Assembly: GCA_026192395.1 (NCBI GenBank)
Contig: WACF01000001.1
Location: 1,982,309-2,046,308, forward strand
DNA: 64,000 nucleotides
Direction: 5' to 3'
From: Proteobacteria bacterium 005FR1
GTDB lineage: Bacteria; Pseudomonadota; Gammaproteobacteria; Pseudomonadales; Cellvibrionaceae
The translations under genes were made by a program, and so were the position numbers. The first letter of the stretch is position 1. Each line of letters opens with the position of its first letter. Under the pieces are notes generated by a model. The model saw only the letters and a program-made list of their open reading frames with translations, had not been told where the DNA came from and searched no databases. Below, piece by piece: positions 33,115-40,625 of the stretch.

Positions 33115-34248
33115 ATGGCCGATGCTGCGGTACTTCCGAACAAGATCTCTGGCCTGGAAGGTAGGCTGCTGGATCTGCGCTACAAAATGGCGAAGCTGCA
33201 GAAGCTCCTGCCAAGCCGGGCGAAACATCAATCTTCTGACTTTGAAGATCGCAACTTCCGCGCACGCTTCTACAATCGCTTATGGCGAGAGTCCGCTGCG
33301 GGGATTGGCTTCGACTATCGCGAGCTTGGCTATGGCTTTTGGGCCATCAGCGATCCGAGCGGCAACGAAGTGCGCGGTCGGGGCGGCATTGTGGATCTCG
33401 ATTCCAACGTGGCGCTTTATCTTGCGGGCAACAAGCCGGTGTCGCATCGCTTACTGCAGGGAATCGAAGGCTATCGCGCACCGCGCTTCCAGGAGTTCCG
33501 GCTCGCCTCGATCGGCAAGGCGATCAACTTCCTCAATGAACAGCAGCGCCCTTGCGTCATCAAGCCGGCGCGAGACACCGGCGCGGGCGCCGGGGTAATT
33601 ACCGGCATTGCTGATGAAAACGCGTTGCGTCAAGCGGCAATCGCTGCGTCCGTCCACTGCAAGGATCTGCTGATCGAAGAGACCGTAGAGGGCAGCTCCT
33701 ATCGACTGCTGTTTCTCGGTGGTAAATACCTGCACGGCATCCGCCGCGATCCGCCGACGGTTGTCGCTGACGGGCAGTCGACCATTCGCGAACTCATCGA
33801 GACAGAGAACCAGCGCCGTTACGATCAGGGCGAGCAAATCGTTTCGCTGTTCACCATCGAGATCGACCAGGATTGCCGCGCCACCCTGCAGGAGCAGGGC
33901 TATGATCTCGCGTCCCGCCCGGCCGCGGGCAAAACGGTAATTATCAAGCGCGTCGTGAATCAGAATGCGGCCAAGGACAATGTAGAGGTCACCAATCATG
34001 TACATCCAAGCATCATTGCCACCGGCATTCAGGCCAGTGCCGAGCTCGGCCTGCAACTGTCCGGCGTCGATGTGCTCACCAGCGATATCAGCAGACCGCT
34101 CGATGAAACCGGAGGCGTAATTAATGAAATCAATGGCACCCCCGGATTGCACCACCACTACCTCACCGTCAGCGGGCGCGACCCGGACATCACCGGAAGA
34201 CTCCTGCGATATTGCATGGCGACAGCCAGCCGCCCACACGCACTCTGA
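33115..34248 (+). CDS. Cyanophycin-synthetase-like ATP-grasp ligase, stand-alone
   Basis: The 377-residue protein is an ATP-grasp carboxylate-amine ligase whose C-terminal two-thirds resembles the ATP-grasp half of cyanophycin synthetase: VIKPARDTGAGAGV (Lys150), LLIEETVEG, RRDPPTVVADGQSTIREL, DVLTSDISRPL and INEINGTPGL (Glu338, Asn340). The N-terminal 110 residues are unlike CphA, and the Mur-ligase-like second half of CphA is absent, so it should not make cyanophycin by itself. It probably joins an amino acid to a carboxylate through an acyl phosphate. It lies 43 bases after the RraA-like gene and 19 bases before another ATP-grasp gene. The substrates are unknown. Confidence 0.85.
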   Translation: MADAAVLPNKISGLEGRLLDLRYKMAKLQKLLPSRAKHQSSDFEDRNFRARFYNRLWRESAAGIGFDYRELGYGFWAISDPSGNEVRGRGGIVDLDSNVALYLAGNKPVSHRLLQGIEGYRAPRFQEFRLASIGKAINFLNEQQRPCVIKPARDTGAGAGVITGIADENALRQAAIAASVHCKDLLIEETVEGSSYRLLFLGGKYLHGIRRDPPTVVADGQSTIRELIETENQRRYDQGEQIVSLFTIEIDQDCRATLQEQGYDLASRPAAGKTVIIKRVVNQNAAKDNVEVTNHVHPSIIATGIQASAELGLQLSGVDVLTSDISRPLDETGGVINEINGTPGLHHHYLTVSGRDPDITGRLLRYCMATASRPHAL

Positions 34249-34267
34249 CCGAAAGCCGAGGCGTGGT

Positions 34268-35449
34268 GTGGATGTGAGCCAGCCACCGGCGATTCTACTG
34301 GGCGGTCTCGCCAACACCACGGCCGCGGCTCGCGCATTGGGCAGGAACGGCGTTCCTGTGCACGTCGTGGCACCTCAGAACAGTGCCGCACTCAGTTCCA
34401 AGTACGTGGACCCCTATCCGCTGCCGCGGGATCGAAGACTGGCCGATTACCTGCGCGAGTTGCTGCTGGACCGGCCTGCTTTTCCTGCCGGGTCGGTCAT
34501 ATTCCCGTGTTCCGATGCGGCCATTGCCTTCGTCGCCGAAAACAAGGTGAAACTGGCGGAGCGTTATCGCCTCGATATCCAGGATGCGAATCAACAGTTG
34601 CAGTTGCTGGACAAAGAAAAGACTCTGGCACTTGCCCGCGAAGTCGGCGTCGCTGCGCCGCGCTCATGGACCGTGAACGACTGGCAGGACATCGAAGCGG
34701 TGCTGGGGGACGTGGAATATCCGCTGCTGATCAAGCCTATTCACTCGCACATCTTTCAACGTCGCTTCCGGTGCAAACTGTTCTGTGTAAACGATCGCGA
34801 TGAGCTGATCAGACAAAGCAAAGCGGTCTTGGACGCCGGTATCGGCTTCATGCTTTGTGAGTTCATACCGGGACCGGATGACCTGCTCAGCAGCTACTAC
34901 GTGTACATGGATCGCGACGGCCAGCCCATGTTCGAGTTCACCAAGCGCGTGCTGCGTCGCTCGCCTCCGAACTTCGGTGGGGGCTCATATCATGCCACTG
35001 AGTGGCTGCCAAAAACCGCGGAAGCGGGTTACCGGTTTTTTTCGGGCATTGGCTTCAGAGGGCTCGGCAATATCGAATTCAAAACCGATCCGCGCGACGG
35101 ACAGCTGAAAGTCATCGAATGCAACGCCCGCTTCACCGGCGCGCAAGAGCTGGTCACACGCAGCGGCCTCAACATGCCGTACATGATTTATGACTATCTT
35201 ACTCGCGGTCAGCGTCCAGAGAGCACGGGGTTCAGCGAGCACATGACGCTGTGGCTACCTTTCGAAGATTTCGACTCGTTTCGCGACTTGCGCGCCGCGC
35301 GCCTGTTGACGTCGGGCAAGTGGTTGCAAAGCATCTTGCGGCGCCAGGTGTTCTGCTATTTCGATCTCGATGACCCTAAACCTTTCTTCCGCGCAACCAA
35401 ACACGAGCTCGTGCAGCGCTTGCGCCGAACTCCCCGAACCACCAAGTAA
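34268..35449 (+). CDS. ATP-grasp carboxylate-amine ligase (D-aspartate-ligase-like)
   Basis: The 393-residue protein has a Rossmann-like pre-ATP-grasp domain (ILLGGLANTTAAARALGRNG), the ATP-binding segment YPLLIKPIHSH and the metal-binding end VIECNARFTGAQELVTR. It resembles carbamoyl-phosphate-synthase-like or D-aspartate-ligase-like enzymes that ligate an amine to a carboxylate. The start is GTG 34268, six bases behind GAGG at 34258-34261; GTG 34274 is an alternative. It is not a duplicate of the preceding ATP-grasp protein, so the operon encodes two different ligation steps. Both the amine and the acid substrates are unknown. Confidence 0.85.
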   Translation: MDVSQPPAILLGGLANTTAAARALGRNGVPVHVVAPQNSAALSSKYVDPYPLPRDRRLADYLRELLLDRPAFPAGSVIFPCSDAAIAFVAENKVKLAERYRLDIQDANQQLQLLDKEKTLALAREVGVAAPRSWTVNDWQDIEAVLGDVEYPLLIKPIHSHIFQRRFRCKLFCVNDRDELIRQSKAVLDAGIGFMLCEFIPGPDDLLSSYYVYMDRDGQPMFEFTKRVLRRSPPNFGGGSYHATEWLPKTAEAGYRFFSGIGFRGLGNIEFKTDPRDGQLKVIECNARFTGAQELVTRSGLNMPYMIYDYLTRGQRPESTGFSEHMTLWLPFEDFDSFRDLRAARLLTSGKWLQSILRRQVFCYFDLDDPKPFFRATKHELVQRLRRTPRTTK

Positions 35450-35453
35450 CGAG

Positions 35454-36452
35454 ATGACCGAAAACAAGTCGATAGCTCCGGCCGAACTGGAAGCGTTCAG
35501 TCGCCGGGTTCTGCAAGCCGCCGGCAGCGATCCGGAAGAAGCAGCCGTTGTGGCACAGGTTCTGGTGTGGTGCGACAGCGTCGGCCGCCCGAACCAGGGC
35601 GTTTGGCGGCTGCCGATCCTCTGCGATCGTCTCAGCCGCGGCCTGCTCAAGTCTCCCTGCCAATTGCAGACGCAGATGAAGGCCGCCTGCCTGGGCAGCA
35701 TGGATGGCGGTGCCGGACAGGGTCACTACGTCGCGTATCGGGCGATGCATAAAGCGATTGAGTTAGCGCGGACCGAAGGTTTGGCCGCGATTCTCGTGAA
35801 CAACTCGAACTTTTACGGCGCTGGCGGCTATTACGCCGCCATGGCGGCCCGGGAAAATATGATCGGCATCGCCCTCAGCAATTCTTTTCCAAAGGTCAGA
35901 GCGGCAGGAGGTCGGGGTGCAGTACTGGGGACCAACCCGCTGGCCTTCGCCTGCCCCGCTGCCGATGAGCCCGCCCTGGTGCTCGACATGGCCACCTCGG
36001 AGTTGGCCGGCTCCACTGTGCGTAAACGGCAGGAAGTGTCGGGTGACAGTGCCGCGCCGTCCGTTCTCGACCCGCTGGGCGGGCACAAGGGTTTCGGCCT
36101 GGCGCTGATGGTGGAAGTACTGGCAGGCGTGCTGTCCGGCGCAGGATTTTCACACCGCGTGAAATCGATGTACAACGACTTTGAAAACAAGGGCGACAAT
36201 GGACACTTCTTCATGGCAATCGACATCGAGCGGTTGATGCCCCTCGCTGATTTTCACGAGCGCATGGGCGCGCTGATCGAGCTGCTGAGAGCCTCCGGCG
36301 ACGCGGGTCAGGTCAGATACCCCGGAGAAAGCCGCTGGGAAGCGTTGAAGAAGACCGACCGGGAGGGAATAGCGATGGATGAGTCGACCCGAGAAAAGTT
36401 GGGAGTGCTGGCAGCTAGGCTTGGCGTGCCCAATCTAGCCGCCGGCAAATAA
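35454..36452 (+). CDS. LDH2/MDH2-family protein lacking both signature histidines
   Basis: The 332-residue protein belongs to the malate/L-lactate/2,3-diketogulonate reductase family (PF02615). Cofactor-side motifs are present: LGTNPLAFACP, LDMATSELA and GGHKGFGLALMVEVL. However, the usual SHG near the N-terminus is NQG (Gln48) and the usual NxNH is NSNF (Phe120); the former His is the proposed acid catalyst in YiaK. The loop between LDMATS and GGHKG is also about 20 residues shorter than usual. The start ATG 35454 is four bases after the stop of the ATP-grasp gene. It may have altered chemistry, such as imine reduction, or be non-catalytic. Confidence 0.87.
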   Translation: MTENKSIAPAELEAFSRRVLQAAGSDPEEAAVVAQVLVWCDSVGRPNQGVWRLPILCDRLSRGLLKSPCQLQTQMKAACLGSMDGGAGQGHYVAYRAMHKAIELARTEGLAAILVNNSNFYGAGGYYAAMAARENMIGIALSNSFPKVRAAGGRGAVLGTNPLAFACPAADEPALVLDMATSELAGSTVRKRQEVSGDSAAPSVLDPLGGHKGFGLALMVEVLAGVLSGAGFSHRVKSMYNDFENKGDNGHFFMAIDIERLMPLADFHERMGALIELLRASGDAGQVRYPGESRWEALKKTDREGIAMDESTREKLGVLAARLGVPNLAAGK

Positions 36453-36509
36453 TCAAGAGAAAGCGGGGGGTCGATAGAGGACCCGAATTCGGCAAGGTCC
36501 GAAGCTGTC

Positions 36510-38051
36510 TCACATCTCGCGCCCCTCACAACGTTCGGCGATCTTCTTCAGAAACGCCTCGACGTCGCGAGGTTCAGCGAGGTGATATTCCGCCAGTGAG
36601 TCAGAGACCGGCTCGCCCACTCTCAAGGTGACGCCCTGACCGGCGAGAGCGGCGAAGACGTCTTCATCTGTTTCATCATCGCCGATGTAAATGACCAGCA
36701 CGCGCTCCGGATCGATCTCAGTGGTTTCCATCAGCCATTGCACCGCGTGACCCTTGTCCCATTCGACGGCAGGCTCCAGCTCGAGCACCATCTTGCCGTG
36801 CCGTTTTCGCAAAGTGGTGTCGGCAAGCACGGCGTCCACGACGCGCTTGACCTGCTGAATCCCCACATCGCTTCGGACTTTTCGGAAATGCACCGCGACC
36901 GAAAACCGCTTGCGCTCGATGATCACGCCAGAGATTCCTTCCAGCGCTTCGCGCAGTCGTCGTTCCGCGTTGTCCACCTCCGGGATTGCGGCTTCCGCCT
37001 CGGGCAGGGATTTTTCGTAACCTGGGCCGGCAATGTCGAGGCCATGACTGCCGGCGTACAGAATGCCTTCGATGCCTATCCGCGCCTCCAGATCCTTGCG
37101 GTCGCGGCCACTGATGATGCCCACAGTACAAATCCCCACCAGCGAACGGACGGTTTCGCGCATCGACTGGCCCAGCTCCGCCTTTGCGGGAATTTCGACG
37201 ATGGGCGTCAGCGTTCCGTCGAAGTCGAGAAACAGCGCCACCGGTTCCCCTGCCCGAAGGTCAGCGATATCTTCAATGTGCTCCGCCGCCGAAGCGAGCC
37301 GACGCGGAAAACGCAGCGATGACAGGCTCCTCACTACCGCATCAGCGCCTGCGTCCTCCAGTTCGGCGCCGTGGTGGTTCCGATTAACCCCCACGGTAAG
37401 TCCAAAGCCGTTATGCGCCGCTGCGGAGATCCCCGCGGCGGTGTCTTCGAGCACCAGGGTATTTTCCGGATCGACGTCCAGCTGGCGAGCCGCCTCTTTC
37501 AGCAAGTCAGCTTTTCCGTTGAGTTTCAGTTCGCGCGCCAACTCCCCGTCGACGATGACATCGAGGTAGTTCTCCAGTTTTATCAGGCGCAGCACGTTGC
37601 GGCAGTTGCAACTGGCGGAAATGGCGGCAAGTTTCAACCCACCGAGCCGCCAGCGTCGCAATGCCGCCAGCGCGTCCTCGAAAACCGCCACACCTTCAGA
37701 TTCCAGAAGCTTGGTCAGCACCTGCTCCTTGCGATTGCCAATCCCGCACACCGTTTCCTCATCGGGCGAATCGTCGGCGTCGCCGAAAGGCAGGTCGATG
37801 TGGCGCGAGCGCAGAAAATCCGCTGCCCCGGGGTAGCGCATCTTTCCGTCCAGGTAGTTGCGGTAATCACTGTGGGCAAACTCCGCATGCTGATCATGGT
37901 AGCGACGATTGCGCTCCTGGAAATAGTCATTAAAGACCTGCTGCCAGGCGCGCTCATGCAAACTGGTCATGCGAGTAAGCACACTGTCCATGTCAGCGAT
38001 CACTGCCTGGTAAGGGGCGTCGTTTCCGGTGCTGACAAGGTTTCTGTTCAT
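36510..38051 (-). CDS. HAD hydrolase-trehalose phosphatase fusion protein
   Basis: The 513-residue protein joins two HAD phosphatase domains. Residues about 15-245 are a beta-phosphoglucomutase-like HAD (IADMDSVLT, LVLEDTAAGISAA). Residues about 265-510 are a trehalose-6-phosphate phosphatase (OtsB) domain with FLDFDGTLTPI, GIISGRDRKDLE, GSHGLDI and IYIGDDETDEDVF. The OtsB half should release trehalose from trehalose 6-phosphate; the first half may act on a hexose phosphate. AGGAG eight bases before the ATG at 38051 fixes the start. No trehalose-phosphate synthase gene is in the window. It converges on the five-gene ATP-grasp operon. Confidence 0.92.
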   Translation of the reverse strand: MNRNLVSTGNDAPYQAVIADMDSVLTRMTSLHERAWQQVFNDYFQERNRRYHDQHAEFAHSDYRNYLDGKMRYPGAADFLRSRHIDLPFGDADDSPDEETVCGIGNRKEQVLTKLLESEGVAVFEDALAALRRWRLGGLKLAAISASCNCRNVLRLIKLENYLDVIVDGELARELKLNGKADLLKEAARQLDVDPENTLVLEDTAAGISAAAHNGFGLTVGVNRNHHGAELEDAGADAVVRSLSSLRFPRRLASAAEHIEDIADLRAGEPVALFLDFDGTLTPIVEIPAKAELGQSMRETVRSLVGICTVGIISGRDRKDLEARIGIEGILYAGSHGLDIAGPGYEKSLPEAEAAIPEVDNAERRLREALEGISGVIIERKRFSVAVHFRKVRSDVGIQQVKRVVDAVLADTTLRKRHGKMVLELEPAVEWDKGHAVQWLMETTEIDPERVLVIYIGDDETDEDVFAALAGQGVTLRVGEPVSDSLAEYHLAEPRDVEAFLKKIAERCEGREM

Positions 38052-38594
38052 CGGCAAAGCTCCTCGGCTCAGTCAATCCGAATCTTGGAGAAATGAATCG
38101 ATCGGCGGTTGAATTCGAAGTCGCTGGCGGCGGCCAGCTTCAATGCGGGGCTAGCCAAATGCAGCGTTTACCAGGACCTTGAAAGTTTCGCTGCATCGCC
38201 CGCCAAACGCCCGGCCCAAGGGCGAATAAAAGACTGCGGTGGCAAGAGAGTAGCAAGGGTTGTACCCAGCCATTGTTGTCATGACGCGGCCGCGCGGTGC
38301 AATGCTGATCCCGATCCCATCCGCCACTGGCGGGCGGTTTTCGCGTCCCGGATCGGCTCGCTGAGCTCCCGCGCAAGTTTTCTGAGAGGCAAAGCGTGTA
38401 CGAGTTTTGCTTGGACTAGCGACGCCGGCAATGCGGGCTTTGACCCAGGTCGGGTCACCGCACTGTCATAGTGTCACATGCTGGCACGTTTCATCCACCA
38501 GGTCAGATAGGGTTTTTCAATGGCTTCACCGTCAGATTGGCGAACCGAGTCTCAGGCTCAGCAATCTCTTCAGCAAGAAACAGGGAGGCCGCTC
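38052..38594. other. Non-coding stretch between the HAD-OtsB and DUF3775 genes
   Basis: No frame here has family resemblance or a good ribosome-binding site. It should carry the promoter of the HAD-OtsB gene (leftward) and that of the DUF3775 gene (rightward). A small perfect hairpin, CCGCCA-C-TGGCGG, lies at 38321-38333 and is followed by GCGGTTTT, which could terminate rightward transcription. Nothing else is recognisable. Confidence 0.4.
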
Positions 38595-38990
38595 ATGAGC
38601 ATGGACCTCAATCCCGAAATCGTCTGCTTTCTTATTGATTTGGCCAAGGAATTCCACACCAAGGAAGAAGTTTCCCTGCCCGAAAGCTCCAGTAGCCCGA
38701 GCGATGACTTTGCAACGCAGGTGCTCGCGGATTACGAAAGCGATCCCACCTATCAGGAGCTGGTGACGCAAATCGAAGATCTCGAACCGGACCAGCAAAT
38801 CACGCTTGTAGCATTGATGTGGCTCGGCCGCGGCGACTTTAGTTTGGACGAATGGGACGATGCGCTGGAACAGGCGACCGCCGAGCACAACGAGCGCACA
38901 GCGGACTACCTCATCGCAACCCCGCTAGTCGCGGACTACTGGCGCGAAGGCCTCAATATCCACGAATATTCCTGTGGCGAAAGCGATTGA
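38595..38990 (+). CDS. DUF3775 family protein
   Basis: The 131-residue acidic cytoplasmic protein carries the DUF3775 signature: YQELVTQIEDLEPDQQITLVALMWLGRGDF, read in parts, followed by ATPLVADYWREGLN. GGGAGG six bases before the ATG at 38595 fixes the start; the frame is open 25 codons upstream without support. The family is common in proteobacteria and its function is unknown. Confidence 0.87.
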   Translation: MSMDLNPEIVCFLIDLAKEFHTKEEVSLPESSSSPSDDFATQVLADYESDPTYQELVTQIEDLEPDQQITLVALMWLGRGDFSLDEWDDALEQATAEHNERTADYLIATPLVADYWREGLNIHEYSCGESD

Positions 38991-39005
38991 TTCGCTCCGG
39001 GTCTT

Positions 39006-39030
39006 GCCCGCTGTTGAGCGGGCTCGCCCC
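39006..39030 (+). terminator. Hairpin after the DUF3775 gene
   Basis: GCCCGCT (39006-39012) pairs with AGCGGGC (39017-39023) around a GTTG tetraloop, 15 bases after the stop codon. There is no U-tract, so it may act as a transcript-end stabiliser or a Rho-dependent end instead. Confidence 0.4.
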
Positions 39031-39100
39031 CGCTTGGCAACGGGTGTGTTCGTTCGGCCTTTCTTTCGGCCAATCTGTTCGACCTCAACGCGTGTTCATC

Positions 39101-39132
39101 TGTTTAGCTAAACATCGCCTATTGTTCAACAA
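39101..39132 (+). promoter_or_regulatory. Palindromes upstream of the hibernation factor gene
   Basis: TGTTTAGCTAAACA (39101-39114) is a perfect 14-base palindrome, and TTGTTCAACAA (39122-39132) is a second, 11-base one. They end 21 bases before the TTG start at 39154 and directly before its Shine-Dalgarno sequence, a good place for a repressor or a translational switch. Confidence 0.4.
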
Positions 39133-39153
39133 ACGGAAAAGGAGGAGCGTGCT

Positions 39154-39711
39154 TTGATACCTCCACTTCAGATCACCTGGGACGACATAGAACAAACCGA
39201 GGCGCTGGAAGCGGATATCCGCAGCAAGGCGGAAAAACTCGGCCAGTATTACGATAAAATCATCAATGTGCATGTGGTCGTCGGTTCACCACACCGGCAG
39301 CACCGCCAGGGCAATCACTATCGCTTGCGCATCGGCATCAACGTACCGGGAAAGGAAATCGTCGTCACCCGCGATCCCGGCGACAGCGACGCGCACCAGG
39401 ATATGTATGTGACCATTCGCGACGCTTTCAATGCGGCGCGTCGTCAGCTGCAGGACTATGTCCGGGTCCAGCAGGGCAACGTCAAACAGCACGATGAAGT
39501 TCTTCCGGCCACTGTCTCCAAAACCTTTCCCGAAGAAGGTTATGGTTTTCTGCTATCGCCGGAAGGAGACGAAGTGTACTTTCATCGCAACGCTCTGAAG
39601 AACGGCGACTTCGATCGCTTATCCGAGGGGATGGAAGTGCGCTATGTGGAGGAGATGGGCTACAAGGGACCGCAAGCCAAGCAGGTGAGTTTACCTAAGC
39701 ACCACGGTTAA
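39154..39711 (+). CDS. HPF/RaiA ribosome hibernation factor fused to cold-shock domain
   Basis: The 185-residue protein joins an HPF/RaiA (S30AE) domain (about 1-110) to a cold-shock domain (about 118-183) with the RNA-binding stretches GYGFLLSPEGDEVYFHRNAL. HPF domains bind the 30S decoding centre and silence ribosomes in starvation; the added cold-shock domain would contact RNA. The start is TTG at 39154, set by a near-perfect GGAGGAG at 39141-39147 six bases upstream. Two palindromes precede it. Use of TTG with a very strong ribosome site may keep expression conditional. Confidence 0.9.
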   Translation: MIPPLQITWDDIEQTEALEADIRSKAEKLGQYYDKIINVHVVVGSPHRQHRQGNHYRLRIGINVPGKEIVVTRDPGDSDAHQDMYVTIRDAFNAARRQLQDYVRVQQGNVKQHDEVLPATVSKTFPEEGYGFLLSPEGDEVYFHRNALKNGDFDRLSEGMEVRYVEEMGYKGPQAKQVSLPKHHG

Positions 39712-39820
39712 ACTCGGCTTGCTTGAACCGGGGCGGCTGCCTCAGGGCCAAGCCGCGGACGGAGAGGTGGATGGCAGGGCGTTATCGTTCTGCTACCCGC
39801 CTTGCTTCTGGTATTCAATG

Positions 39821-40021
39821 TCATACGGGAGCCGCGGTTTTCTGGTTCAGCAAGGCCACCCGGCGGCTGTAGTCCACGGGTTTTACCAGGTAGCTTCGAT
39901 GCCCGCGTCCTTCGCCCGCATCTGATTCGCCTTTCCCCCCGTAGCCACTTATGGCAATGACTCTCAGCCCGCATTGGTTTCCCTGCAGGCGCTTGATGCC
40001 ACCCGAGATCTCTCGCGCATT
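39821..40021 (-). pseudogene. Response-regulator receiver remnant
   Basis: The minus strand encodes the last third of a receiver domain: VIAISGYGG, then YLVKPVDYSRRVALLNQ with the conserved Ser and Lys regions. Between them, the current frame reads GESDAGEGRG, but a shifted frame reads NQMRAKDAGIEA, the expected helix. Two compensating frameshifts are therefore present, and the phosphoacceptor half is missing. The gene is decayed. It is back to back with a phaC remnant. Confidence 0.68.
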
Positions 40022-40029
40022 CGCCACCA

Positions 40030-40488
40030 CGGCCTTCTCGTGACGGCACTTTTGGTGGAAGGCCACCCGACCCTTGACCTGTTCATGAGCAAATCCTCGG
40101 TGGCGGCATCGCTGGCGCGCAGTCAGCGGCGCGGGGTGATGGACGGACGGGAGCTTGCGCACGTCTTCGCCTGGCTGAGGCCCACGGATCTGGTCTGGAA
40201 TTACTGGATGATAACTGCCGCTTTGTACTCAGCAATAGCGGTCACATCCAGAGCGTCTTGCGTCCGCCGGGGATTGCCAGTTCCACTTACATTGCCAATG
40301 AGTCGCTGGCGGCCGATTCGGACAGTTGGCTTGCCGGTGCGAGCAAACACAATGGCAGTCGGCGGGAGGACTGGTCAGACTGGCTGGGCGCGCGATCGGG
40401 AGCTTTGAGACCCGCCCCGCAAACGCTGGGAAATGCGACCTACCCGCCGCTCTGCCCGAGCCCCGGCAATTACGTTCTGGAGCGCTGA
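40030..40488 (+). pseudogene. phaC: PHA synthase (phaC) remnant with internal deletion
   Basis: The first part (to about 40207) reads RGVMDGRELAHVFAWLRPTDLVWNYW, which is the class I PhaC segment after the catalytic Cys. Then, in another frame beginning near 40204, comes LDDNCRFVLSNSGHIQS and the rest of the PhaC C-terminus to the stop at 40486-40488. About 100 residues with the catalytic Asp are missing, and the N-terminal half with the catalytic Cys is absent. The retained GHIQS contains the catalytic His. This cannot make an active polyhydroxyalkanoate synthase. Confidence 0.82.
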
Positions 40489-40625
40489 GACGGCAAAAAG
40501 ACGCCAGTGGGAAACACTCAAGCGAAGCAATGGCCAAATTGGACTGGAGCGAGCACAGGTATTATGATCCGCCGCCAATTATTACCAGTCCCACGTCTTC
40601 TGTGGGATACCAGTGAGGCCATTCC

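Noticed and set aside
39974-40408. 144-codon plus-strand frame as an intact new gene
   Set aside because: Its start has no ribosome site. The first half reads as PhaC and then runs out of frame, while the true PhaC tail continues in another frame, so it is a pseudogene.
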